Positions 54,204-63,305 of a DNA stretch of 64,000 nt are shown piece after piece. The DNA is from an uncultured Pelagibacteraceae bacterium. Its GTDB lineage: Bacteria > Pseudomonadota > Alphaproteobacteria > Pelagibacterales > Pelagibacteraceae. The stretch's first letter is position 1. Each line of letters opens with the position of its first letter. Position numbers and translations under genes: made by a program. Below the pieces are notes generated by a model. It was not told the origin of the DNA. It did not search any database and saw only the letters and a program-made list of their open reading frames with translations. The stretch spans positions 186,001 to 250,000 of the forward strand of contig CACEBD010000001.1 in the NCBI GenBank assembly GCA_902557775.1, read 5' to 3'.

Positions 54204-54231
54204 ATATGGGGATTATTTTTATTTTTTCAAG
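54204..54231 (-). promoter_or_regulatory. Sigma32 (RpoH)-type promoter of hsp20
   Basis: CTTGAAA (54231-54225) - 13 nt - CCCCATAT (54211-54204) on the minus strand, matching the heat-shock promoter consensus. Confidence 0.85.
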
Positions 54232-54235
54232 ATTG

Positions 54236-56320
54236 TTATTTTAAAATTTTTGCAGATTTTAAAATAAAAGAATACTCTTCTGCTAGTTCTGTGATCGCAT
54301 TGTCGCGGCCAGACATTCCTCCATGACCTGCTGCTTCCATTTTGCATTTTAATAATTGAGGATTGTTATCAGTTTTTATCTCTCTAAGTTTTGCAATATA
54401 TTTAACTGGCTCAGAGTAAAGGACTCTGTTGTCAAACAAAGATGTTGTAATAAGCATCGGTGGGTAATCTTTTTTATTTATATTGTTATAAGGTGCATAG
54501 GATAAGATATACTCAAAGTACTCTTTACTTTTTATCGGGTTTCCCCACATCTCCCATTCGCCTGGTGTTAATGGTAATTTCTCATTTAACATAGTTGTCA
54601 TTGTGTCTACAAATGGAACTAACAAAAGCATTCCAAAAAATAAATCGGGAGCCATATTAGCTACAGCTCCACCTGTAAGACCTCCAGCAGATCCGCCATA
54701 AAAACAAACTCCACCTTTGTATGTATATCTTTGTTCTATAAGATGTTCGGCGCAAGCTATATAATCTAAAAAAGTATTTTTCTTAAATTTTTTTTTACCT
54801 TTTTCATGATGTTTATCTCCTAAATCTCCTCCGCCTCTAACATGAGCTATCGCAAAAGTAATTCCTCTATCAATTAAACAAAATCTTGAGGCACTAAAAG
54901 ATGGAGATATACTATGTTTGTATGCCCCGTAGGCATATAAAAGAATTTTTGATTTTCCATCTTGTTTTGCTGTTTTCAACCTAACCAAACTAATAGGTAT
55001 CATTTGACCGTCATGAGACTCAGCCTTTATTCTTTCAACAACATAATTATCGGAGTGATGCCCAGATGGAACTTCTGTTTGTTTTACTAACTTTTTTTGC
55101 TTTGAGACGATGTCATACTCATATACTTGTCCTGGAGTTGCCATACTTTCCCATCCAACTCTTATCATTGTAGTATTTGTATCTCTTTGCATTAAAGAAA
55201 CACCAGGAACGCCTATTGGTTCATCTGAAATTTTAATTTCTTCTTCTTTGTTAGTTTGAATATTTCTTACAAACAGTTTTGGTATAGCATCAGACTTTTC
55301 TGATCTAATAATATAATCATCTAAAAATTCAAAACCACCGATAACAGTTTCTTTTTTTGCTGGGATAAAAACTTCTAATTTATCTATCTGACTAGTCTTA
55401 CATCTGAGTACCTTATAATCTCTAGCCTCCTCATTAGTGTGAACATAAAAATAACCTTGCCAAGAGTCTATTGAATAACGAACATCATTTTTTCTTTTTT
55501 GAAAAAGTGTGGGTTTAATTTCTTTAGCATCTGTAGAAAAAAAATATTCTTCAGTTGTTATGTGATCAGAAGTCCCAATAATGAAATATTTTTCATCAGA
55601 GGTAATACCAATACCACAAGTAAAAGTTTCATCTTTTTCCTCAAATATTAGTTGATCTTGATCGGTTGATGTTCCAAGCACATGTTTGAAAATTTGTCTT
55701 GGTCTATGATATTGATCTAATTTCGAGTAGAAAAAGCTTTTATTATCTAAAGCCCATGTGACGCTTCCGCTTGTATTTTCAATTATATCTTTTTCATTTT
55801 TTCCTGTTCTAAGATCTCTCAAATAAATTGTATAATATTCTGATCCTTTTAAATCTAGAGAATAAGCAATAAAATTATCACAATAAGAAGTGCTTACAGT
55901 GCCAACTCCAAAATACTCTGAACCAGACTTCTTCTTTTCCAAATCACCATCAAAATAAACTTCTTCAGATTTAGAGTCATCAATCAGTTGCCTCATTCTT
56001 TTACCGTAATTACCCTTAGCTTCTGTTTTTGACCAATAATAATATCTTTTATCTTTATATTTTAATCCAGTGTCATCTAATTTAATTTTTCCTTTGATTT
56101 CATTAAATAAATTTTTCTGTAATTCTTTAACGTCTGTGAAGTAATTTTCAGTTATTTTGTTGTTAGCTTCTATGTAATCCTTAACCTGAGTATTTAACTT
56201 TTTTGGATCCTTTAAAACTTCTAGGATATTTGGCTGATCAACCCATGAATAATCATCTTCTAGTGGAATTCCGTGATAATTTTTCGTAGTCTTTATTTTT
56301 TTAAGTTTTGGTATATTCAT
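54236..56320 (-). CDS. ptrB: Prolyl oligopeptidase family serine peptidase (oligopeptidase B-like)
   Basis: FYGGSAGGLTGGAVANMAPDLF; HVRGGGDLGDKHHEKGK; AGHGGMSGR. Confidence 0.9.
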   Translation of the reverse strand: MNIPKLKKIKTTKNYHGIPLEDDYSWVDQPNILEVLKDPKKLNTQVKDYIEANNKITENYFTDVKELQKNLFNEIKGKIKLDDTGLKYKDKRYYYWSKTEAKGNYGKRMRQLIDDSKSEEVYFDGDLEKKKSGSEYFGVGTVSTSYCDNFIAYSLDLKGSEYYTIYLRDLRTGKNEKDIIENTSGSVTWALDNKSFFYSKLDQYHRPRQIFKHVLGTSTDQDQLIFEEKDETFTCGIGITSDEKYFIIGTSDHITTEEYFFSTDAKEIKPTLFQKRKNDVRYSIDSWQGYFYVHTNEEARDYKVLRCKTSQIDKLEVFIPAKKETVIGGFEFLDDYIIRSEKSDAIPKLFVRNIQTNKEEEIKISDEPIGVPGVSLMQRDTNTTMIRVGWESMATPGQVYEYDIVSKQKKLVKQTEVPSGHHSDNYVVERIKAESHDGQMIPISLVRLKTAKQDGKSKILLYAYGAYKHSISPSFSASRFCLIDRGITFAIAHVRGGGDLGDKHHEKGKKKFKKNTFLDYIACAEHLIEQRYTYKGGVCFYGGSAGGLTGGAVANMAPDLFFGMLLLVPFVDTMTTMLNEKLPLTPGEWEMWGNPIKSKEYFEYILSYAPYNNINKKDYPPMLITTSLFDNRVLYSEPVKYIAKLREIKTDNNPQLLKCKMEAAGHGGMSGRDNAITELAEEYSFILKSAKILK

Positions 56321-56333
56321 AGTAAGAAATTAT

Positions 56334-56846
56334 ATGAATTTGTTTTTGTTGGGAATTATCATTTTCGTCGTAATCTACCTTTTTCTAAATTGGTTCGCTA
56401 GGGCTAGTTCAAAAAAGATAGCTACAACTATTAAAAAAATTGCAATTTATATATCATTAATTCTAGCTGTACTATTTACAATTGGCGGTAAATTCATCTT
56501 CAGTCTTCCAATGTGGTTGATCTTGCTTTCCGGGCTCAAGATTAAAGGGTTTACTGCTCTGCAAATGTATCAATTATGGAGACTAATCCAATTCATGAAA
56601 AATAACGCAGGAAGATTTTCCCAAGGGCAGTTTGGCCAAACTCCAGGATCATCAAGCCTTACATCAGAAGAAGCTTATAAATTGCTAGGATTAAAAAAGG
56701 GTGCGAGCAAAGAAGAAGTTTTAAAAGCAGCAAATCAATTACAAAAAAAAATTCATCCTGATATGAACCGTAATGTAGACAGTTCTAGATTGAGTCAATT
56801 AGTAAATGAGGCAAAAGAAAAAATATTAAAAACTGATTTTAGTTAG
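56334..56846 (+). CDS. Membrane protein with C-terminal J-like domain
   Basis: N-terminal TM helices; SEEAYKLLGLKKGASKEEVLKAANQLQKKIHPDMN. Confidence 0.8.
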   Translation: MNLFLLGIIIFVVIYLFLNWFARASSKKIATTIKKIAIYISLILAVLFTIGGKFIFSLPMWLILLSGLKIKGFTALQMYQLWRLIQFMKNNAGRFSQGQFGQTPGSSSLTSEEAYKLLGLKKGASKEEVLKAANQLQKKIHPDMNRNVDSSRLSQLVNEAKEKILKTDFS

Positions 56847-57801
56847 TTAAAAGCTCAATACATTTGTTATAAACTTTATCAAAAGAGATCTTGTCTGCAC
56901 CCAAAGTATCATGGGTTGTTGTTTCTTCAGTCTCACCTTCTGGGATAATTACATTAATATTTTTTGAATACTTTCCATAAGCCAGGACTGGACTATCCAT
57001 AAACAAAGCTACAGTTTTTAAATTAAGTGCCGCACTGATATGCATAAAACCTGTATCATTTCCGCAGTATAAATTACAATTTGCTATAATTGGAAGCATT
57101 TCATTTATCTTTAAGTTATTTAAAGAGACACAATTAGATCCTATATTTGAATTCGATATTTCATTTATTAAAGACTGATCATTTTTTCCAGCTACTAAAT
57201 AAAATTTCGATGGAAATTTTTGATTTATTTTTTCACTTAATTTAATAAAATTTTTTATTTCCCAGCGTTTAGTTGGTCCGGATGCGCTAATACCTAATAC
57301 AATACATTTATAATTTAATGACATTTTTTTTTGGGCTTTTAATATCTTATCCTGATTGACAAAAAGTTTTGGTTGTGTTGATACAATTTTATCAATTTCA
57401 TTTTCAGTAAAAATTTTTGCTGTATTGACAACATGTTGGCCTTTTTTTTTAAATAAAGGATATTGAGCAATTTTTTTTATTCCTGCAAATTTACAAACTA
57501 AAAAATATCTTATTGAACTATTAAATATGAATACTTTATCAAATTTTTTTTCGTTAACATCTTTTATCAATTTGATAAATCCCTTTAACCCGTCGTGGCT
57601 ACCAGTTCCATCTTCTAAGCGATCTAATGTTATAACTTCTTCGATATGAGGATCGTCTTGAAAAAGATCTTTTGCCCTAGTATTTTCTTTGGCTAATATA
57701 GAAACTGGTTTTTCATATTTTTTCGAGATTTCATGTATATAATTCAGGTGAATTATACAGTCTCCTAACCCAACTTTATTTATTAGAATCAGAACTTTCA
57801 T
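56839..57801 (-). CDS. Glycosyltransferase family 9 (heptosyltransferase-like)
   Basis: KVGLGDCIIHLNYIHEISK; ISASGPTKRWEIKNFIKL; CNLYCGNDTGFMHISAALNLKTVALF. Confidence 0.88.
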   Translation of the reverse strand: MKVLILINKVGLGDCIIHLNYIHEISKKYEKPVSILAKENTRAKDLFQDDPHIEEVITLDRLEDGTGSHDGLKGFIKLIKDVNEKKFDKVFIFNSSIRYFLVCKFAGIKKIAQYPLFKKKGQHVVNTAKIFTENEIDKIVSTQPKLFVNQDKILKAQKKMSLNYKCIVLGISASGPTKRWEIKNFIKLSEKINQKFPSKFYLVAGKNDQSLINEISNSNIGSNCVSLNNLKINEMLPIIANCNLYCGNDTGFMHISAALNLKTVALFMDSPVLAYGKYSKNINVIIPEGETEETTTHDTLGADKISFDKVYNKCIELLTN

Positions 57802-57848
57802 TTTTGAAACTTATATTATAATTTATTTCAATAAATTGGGACAATAAG

Positions 57849-58733
57849 ATGTTGAAACGAGGCGTATACGCAGCAAGTTTAAGTGTTTTAAATAAAGACT
57901 TAACGTTAAATGTTGAGGCTACTATTTCTCATGCTGAGAACCTAATCAAAAACGGATTACATGGATGCTTCTTTTTTGGAAGCACTGGAATGTCACAACT
58001 AATTTCTAAAAACGAAAAAATGGAGCTAATTTCAAAAATTTCTACACACAAACAAAGGAAACATTTTTATTTAGGTACAGGCTGCAACAGTCTTAATGAA
58101 AATATTGAGTTAATAAAATATGCCAGCGAGTTTAATTTTAATACGATTTTGTTAATGCCAAGCGCATACTATGTTGGAAATTCTGACGAGGGAGTTTATG
58201 AGTTTTACAAAAAAATAATTTCAGCATGTCCAAAAATTAAGATTATAATTTATAATTTTCAAAAATTATCTGGTTATATTTTTTCAATTGATGCAATTAC
58301 AAAATTAGTTAAGTCATTTCCTAAAAACATAATAGGAGTAAAAGATTCATCTTACAATTTGTATGAAAATTTAAAAATTAAAAATTTTTTAATATTTCCT
58401 GGCAGCGAGGCTAAACTACTTAAAGGATTAGAAAAAGGATCTAGCGGTGTTATTAGTGCAGTCACCAACTCAACGCACTCTTTAACCAGAAAAGTATTTG
58501 ATGATTTTGAAAATAAGATACCGCAAACAAAAAATGATCAGTTAATAGCTGTTCGTGAAACCTTCGACGGGTATAATTTAATATCAGCCTTGCACAGTTT
58601 TCATTCGATAAAAGATGAAAATTATAAGAATGTATTACCTCCACTTACTTTGTTAAGTGAGCAAAAGCTGAAAGAACTTATTGAAAAATTAAACAAACTA
58701 AAATTTAATATTGAAAAAAACCTAGCGGCGTAA
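57849..58733 (+). CDS. Dihydrodipicolinate synthase/N-acetylneuraminate lyase family aldolase
   Basis: GLHGCFFFGSTGMSQLISKNEKMELI; IIYNFQKLSGY; IIGVKDSS. Confidence 0.87.
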   Translation: MLKRGVYAASLSVLNKDLTLNVEATISHAENLIKNGLHGCFFFGSTGMSQLISKNEKMELISKISTHKQRKHFYLGTGCNSLNENIELIKYASEFNFNTILLMPSAYYVGNSDEGVYEFYKKIISACPKIKIIIYNFQKLSGYIFSIDAITKLVKSFPKNIIGVKDSSYNLYENLKIKNFLIFPGSEAKLLKGLEKGSSGVISAVTNSTHSLTRKVFDDFENKIPQTKNDQLIAVRETFDGYNLISALHSFHSIKDENYKNVLPPLTLLSEQKLKELIEKLNKLKFNIEKNLAA

Positions 58734-58736
58734 TTT

Positions 58737-59942
58737 ATGATTTTAGCAAAATTATTTACAAAAATTTTCAAAGAGGGTGGAATAATACTAATTGACTCTG
58801 AAAATCAAAAATATATTTGTGGTTCACCAAGACAGATTGACCCTATAACTTTAAAACTTTTGAAAAAAGATTTAAATTGGAAAATTCTACTGAATCCAGA
58901 ACTTGAGTTTCCTGAAGGTTTTATAAGAGGAGATATAGTCATTGAAAATGCCTCATTGAAGGAATTTTTAATGGAAGTTCTAAAAAATCTAGGAAGAGAT
59001 GAAGTTAGCACAGCAAGTATTTTTTTTAAAAAAGTTTATCAAGCATGGAGATTTATCTCTAATTTTAATTTTCCAGGTAAATCAAAAAAAAATGCTGAAG
59101 CTCATTATGATATTGGTGGAAGAAAAGGTGAAATTCTTTATGATGTGATGCTCGATAAGCATCATCGTCAATATAGCTGTGGTTACTGGAAAGAAGAAAC
59201 TAAGACTTTAGAAGAGGCACAAGAAAATAAAATCCAACATATAATAAAAAAACTTGATATTAAAAAAAATCAAAAAGTTTTAGACATTGGTTGCGGGTGG
59301 GGCGGTCTTTGTTTTGAGATAGCAAAACAGTATGACTGTGAAGTAACTGGAATTTCATTAAGCACCAATCAAGTAAATTATTGTAAAGAGAAGGCCAGAA
59401 AGTTAGGTTTGGAAAATCAAGTTAAATTCGAATTAATAGACTACAGATTAGTAAAGGGTAACTACGATCGTATTGTTTCAGTAGGTTTTGGGGAACACTT
59501 AGGTGTTAAATTCTATAACACTTTTTTTAGGAAAATTAACAGTATTTTAAATGAAAATGGGAATTTCCTATTTCATCTAATTGGTGTAGTGGACAAACCT
59601 TCTGCTCCAAATCAATTCATAAATAAATATATTTTTCCAGGTGGTGTATGTCCCTCACTTAGTCAGCTTATAAAACCTATAGAGAAAACTGGTTTAATCG
59701 TTGCTGACACAGAAACTTTAATAAGACACTACGATAAAACACTTGAGGCTTGGCTAGAAAGATTTTTAGCAAAAAGGAACGAGATGAAAGATTTGTTCGA
59801 TGAAAAATTTTGTAAAATGTGGGAATTCTATTTAGCAAGCTGTGCGGCAGCTTTCAGATACCGCGATCTTGTTGTTTTTCAATTACAAATTGTCAAGAAC
59901 TTTCACTCTGCTCATAGAACAAGAGACTATATATATTCATAA
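58737..59942 (+). CDS. cfa: Cyclopropane-fatty-acyl-phospholipid synthase family methyltransferase
   Basis: AHYDIGG...HHRQYSCGYWKEETKTLEEAQENKIQHIIKKL; LDIGCGWGGLCFEIAKQYDCEVTGISLS. Confidence 0.93.
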   Translation: MILAKLFTKIFKEGGIILIDSENQKYICGSPRQIDPITLKLLKKDLNWKILLNPELEFPEGFIRGDIVIENASLKEFLMEVLKNLGRDEVSTASIFFKKVYQAWRFISNFNFPGKSKKNAEAHYDIGGRKGEILYDVMLDKHHRQYSCGYWKEETKTLEEAQENKIQHIIKKLDIKKNQKVLDIGCGWGGLCFEIAKQYDCEVTGISLSTNQVNYCKEKARKLGLENQVKFELIDYRLVKGNYDRIVSVGFGEHLGVKFYNTFFRKINSILNENGNFLFHLIGVVDKPSAPNQFINKYIFPGGVCPSLSQLIKPIEKTGLIVADTETLIRHYDKTLEAWLERFLAKRNEMKDLFDEKFCKMWEFYLASCAAAFRYRDLVVFQLQIVKNFHSAHRTRDYIYS

Positions 59943-59968
59943 AAACTGTTATTAAATAAAATAACAGT

Positions 59969-61177
59969 ATGAAAAGAAAAACAAAGAAACTTAAAAAAAG
60001 TAAGTCAATAAAATCAAAAAAATTCAAATCAAAAAAAAGTGCTAAAAGAAAAAAAAAAATTACCAAAAGAAAATCAAGAATAAAAAGAATTATTAAAAAA
60101 AGAGGAAAAACTAAGTCACGAAAAAAGAAAACTGCTCCGTCTAAATTTAAAAATAAAAAAATACAAAAAACAAGAGCGGTTGTATCAGGAATTTTAAGCT
60201 TAAGCGATAAATTGAGATCAATGCTCAGATTTAATTTTGATCTAGATAAATCTCTTCAGAAATTCTTTCAAGATATTTCTAATCGAGTTTCAAATATAAA
60301 AAAAATTATTCAAGAAGAAAGAGAAAAGCAAAAAAAAATTAAAATTCAAGCAATGCAGAGAGAGAAAAGAGAAGCGCAAAAACGTTTTAAACAACAAGAA
60401 GAGCTTGCAATTAAAGCTAAAGCTCTTGAACTTAGAGAAGAAGAAAAATTAGGCCGTGAGAGAAAGATAGAATTGCAGAAATTTATAAGATTGGAGCAAG
60501 CTGAACTTAGAAAAGAGCGAGCAGAGAAACAGAGAAAATTTTTAGAACAAATTGCTTTAGAAAAAAAGATAGAGCAATTTAGAAAAAGAGAGGCTTTAGA
60601 AATAAAAAATTTGGAGAAATATGTACTAAGTCAACAAAGAGAGTCCTACGAAGAAGTTCAACAACGTATAGATAGAATTAAAGAAAAATATAGATCTTTT
60701 AGAGAACAAAAAGTTAATGAAGCAATCAGAGAAAGAGTTGCCCAATTAGGAATTAAAATTGAAGATACAGATAATAAGGAAACTTTATTAGAAAAAGAGA
60801 GAATTTATAATCAGGAACGAGAAAAAATTGAGTATGCTTTAGAAAGCTTTTACAGATCTGCCCATAGTTTATGCTTTCAAATAAACAAAAGATATATTCC
60901 AAAATATTTGAGTATTATGAGGGTAGTTGATCGAAGATTTGAGACTGGTGAAATATTTATAAAATGGGATGATACCGCAGAGGATGATTGGTTAATTTTA
61001 ATATACATCAAAGATAATTCACCTGATGAAGGAATTATAATTGAAGATAAATCAAATCCAGAAAAACATAATTCTTATGAATTTAAACCAACGGAAATAT
61101 TTAGAGCTTCAGATCTTATGGTGGATTCGCTAACCAAATTGCTTGATAAAGAAAGAAATAAAAAGAAAGTTAGTTGA
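59969..61177 (+). CDS. Uncharacterised protein: Lys/Arg-rich N-terminal tail, long coiled coil, conserved-looking C-terminal globular domain
   Basis: 402-aa ORF between cfa and the convergent MBL gene; no recognised family. Confidence 0.85.
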   Translation: MKRKTKKLKKSKSIKSKKFKSKKSAKRKKKITKRKSRIKRIIKKRGKTKSRKKKTAPSKFKNKKIQKTRAVVSGILSLSDKLRSMLRFNFDLDKSLQKFFQDISNRVSNIKKIIQEEREKQKKIKIQAMQREKREAQKRFKQQEELAIKAKALELREEEKLGRERKIELQKFIRLEQAELRKERAEKQRKFLEQIALEKKIEQFRKREALEIKNLEKYVLSQQRESYEEVQQRIDRIKEKYRSFREQKVNEAIRERVAQLGIKIEDTDNKETLLEKERIYNQEREKIEYALESFYRSAHSLCFQINKRYIPKYLSIMRVVDRRFETGEIFIKWDDTAEDDWLILIYIKDNSPDEGIIIEDKSNPEKHNSYEFKPTEIFRASDLMVDSLTKLLDKERNKKKVS

Positions 61178-62252
61178 TGAGGTCTTTTAATTTTTTAATC
61201 TCACCAATTTTGAATAGAATTGCCTCGTCTTTTTCATAGCCGAACTTTTCAGCATTTTCTTTAAACCTAACGGGAGGTTCCCAGATCGGCTCTAAACTTA
61301 ATATTGCTGTTCCCCAATGCATTCCTATAACTTTTTTTACATCTAAGTCTTTCATTAAAGATAAAAGCTCTTCGGGATTTGCGTGAGCTGTAGATTTATC
61401 CTTGACTGGAGCTAGTGGATAGAAATTATAAGCGCCCAAATTTCCAAAACCCAAATCGATAGGACCAAATTTTTTTCCTAATTCCTTGTAAAATGGTGCT
61501 GGCCCAGTATCACATGCAAAAAAGATTTTTTTATCTTTGTATTCAATTAAAAAGCTTCCCCAAAGTGATCTATTTGTATTTCCATCTCCCCAGATCCATC
61601 GTTTAGACCAATGTTGACTTGGAAGCATTGTTACTGTGATTTCGTCATTAATTTTAATTTTATCAAACCAATCCATTTCTTTAACAGTATCTTTTTTATA
61701 TCCATTTTTTGTGAAATATTTCCCAAGCTTAAGAGGTACAAGAACTTTAGTATTCTTATAAGGAAAGTTTTTTATCGTACGAATACTCATGTGATCATAA
61801 TGATTGTGTGTCAGCAAAAATAAATCTATTTTCGGAAGTTCTTTGAGAGTTAAAGGAGAATCTATGTATTTCTTGGGACCAAATACCATAGGTCCATAAT
61901 TTTTTTCGAAAACTGGATCGGTAATAATTGTAGTGTCTCCAAGTTTAATAATAAAGCTGGCGTGATCAAGCCACATCACATACGAATCAGATTTATGTTT
62001 TTTAAGATTTTTTAAAACTATTTGTTTATCAATTACATGCTCAGGTGGATAATCAATCTTAAGTTTCTTTTTTTCTTCCCTAAAAACTTTCCAATCCCAT
62101 TTAAAATTAGGATCTCTTTTTGGACCTCCTTCAAGGTTTCTAAAAGCGTATAATTTTCCGTCTTTATAAATGTGATGATAAGGTTTTTTTTCCATGGCAT
62201 TTAAACTAATACTTAATGAAAATAAAGTACACAGAATAAGGGGTATTCGCAT
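61170..62252 (-). CDS. Exported MBL-fold metallohydrolase (NAPE-PLD/UlaG-like); start proposed at internal ATG
   Basis: LTHNHYDHMSIRTIK; PSQHWSKRWIWGDGNTNRSLWGSFLIE; ACDTGPAPFYKELG; signal peptide MRIPLILCTLFSLSISLNA. The ORF-track start at 62273 is a TTG. Confidence 0.88.
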   Translation of the reverse strand: MRIPLILCTLFSLSISLNAMEKKPYHHIYKDGKLYAFRNLEGGPKRDPNFKWDWKVFREEKKKLKIDYPPEHVIDKQIVLKNLKKHKSDSYVMWLDHASFIIKLGDTTIITDPVFEKNYGPMVFGPKKYIDSPLTLKELPKIDLFLLTHNHYDHMSIRTIKNFPYKNTKVLVPLKLGKYFTKNGYKKDTVKEMDWFDKIKINDEITVTMLPSQHWSKRWIWGDGNTNRSLWGSFLIEYKDKKIFFACDTGPAPFYKELGKKFGPIDLGFGNLGAYNFYPLAPVKDKSTAHANPEELLSLMKDLDVKKVIGMHWGTAILSLEPIWEPPVRFKENAEKFGYEKDEAILFKIGEIKKLKDLIN

Positions 62253-62262
62253 ACCCCTTATT
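62235..62262. other. Perfect 12-bp hairpin spanning the likely start codon of the MBL-fold gene
   Basis: AATAAGGGGTAT-TCGC-ATACCCCTTATT. Confidence 0.9.
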
Positions 62263-62290
62263 AGCACAGACAATTAAATTTAAAAGGAAA

Positions 62291-62494
62291 TTAAATATCT
62301 GAACAATTAGATTTATTTATTCTCTTATCAAATGATTTAAGTGCTTCTTTTGAAATGACCCAAACATACGAGCTTTCTTTTAAACCGCTCTCATCGGCAG
62401 CTGTACATCTTTTGCCAAATTTTACTTTGGCCATGTTGCCTCCAGCACAATTAGTCAACATAAGCAACAACATAAAAGTAGATAATATTTTCAT
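62291..62494 (-). CDS. Small lipoprotein, unknown function
   Basis: MKILSTFMLLLMLTNCAGGNMAKVKFGKRCTAADESGLKESSYVWV; lipobox LTNC. Confidence 0.7.
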   Translation of the reverse strand: MKILSTFMLLLMLTNCAGGNMAKVKFGKRCTAADESGLKESSYVWVISKEALKSFDKRINKSNCSDI

Positions 62495-62590
62495 GATTAG
62501 AAACTAAGGTTAGAGTCTGTGCTTTGCTTGGCATAATTTAGACCAAAAAAAGAAGTTGAAACTTTATTGAATAAGATAAACTTTAGCCTT

Positions 62591-62995
62591 ATGATTGAAA
62601 TTATGTCAAAAAGCCACATTTATGAATTGAAAGTTTTTGTTGAAGACATTGACTTTGGTCGAGTATTTTACTCTAGATATCTTCAGTATATCGAGAGAGC
62701 TAGAACTGAGCTAATACACGAAAAACTTGGTCTTTCTTTAACTCAACTTATGAACGAGCACGATATTATGTTTGTCGTTAGATCCTGTAACATAAAATAT
62801 TTAAAATCTGCTGTTTTTGAGGATAATTTAACTATTGAAACAGCTATTTTAAAAAAAACCAACGTTAGACTAAACTTGCTTCAAGAGGTTAAAAGAGGTG
62901 GGGAAATTCTTGTTAGTGCAGAAGTGGAACTAGCAGTGGTCGATCGAAGTGGGTCAATAAAAAAACTTTCTGAAGATTTTTTCGCAAAAATTTAA
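62591..62995 (+). CDS. ybgC: YbgC/4-hydroxybenzoyl-CoA thioesterase family acyl-CoA thioesterase (start uncertain: 62567, 62591 or 62603)
   Basis: VFVEDIDFGRVFYSRYLQYIERARTELI hotdog signature. Confidence 0.88.
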   Translation: MIEIMSKSHIYELKVFVEDIDFGRVFYSRYLQYIERARTELIHEKLGLSLTQLMNEHDIMFVVRSCNIKYLKSAVFEDNLTIETAILKKTNVRLNLLQEVKRGGEILVSAEVELAVVDRSGSIKKLSEDFFAKI

Positions 62996-63107
62996 ATTTG
63001 GCTAAGAAACGCCTAATATCTGCCTAAATTTTCGTTATAAACTATATTCAATTCAAGTTTGCAAATTCAGCAATACTCATAGAGTTAAAAATAAACTAAA
63101 AGGAATC

Positions 63108-63230
63108 ATGAGAAATAAACAACTAAAAAAAAACAAGTTAAAAACTAATATTAACAAAAATTTCAAAAAAATCTCTCTTTTCGAACTTCAAAATAGTCCA
63201 AAATTTCTAAATTTTAGAGTTCGAGCATAA
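63108..63230 (+). CDS. Candidate 40-aa basic small protein
   Basis: ATG-initiated ORF MRNKQLKKNKLKTNINKNFKKISLFELQNSPKFLNFRVRA with AAAAGGAA SD-like sequence and a dedicated downstream terminator; below the ORF-track length cutoff. Confidence 0.5.
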   Translation: MRNKQLKKNKLKTNINKNFKKISLFELQNSPKFLNFRVRA

Positions 63231-63247
63231 TCTTTCCTCCTAAATAA

Positions 63248-63280
63248 ACAGTGGCTTAATCTAATTAGGCCATTGTTTTT
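63248..63280 (+). terminator. Strong Rho-independent terminator
   Basis: ACAGTGGCTTAAT-CTA-ATTAGGCCATTGT (13-bp stem including G-U pairs) followed by TTTT. Confidence 0.88.
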
Positions 63281-63305
63281 ACACCAATAATTGTTAAATT
63301 AATCT

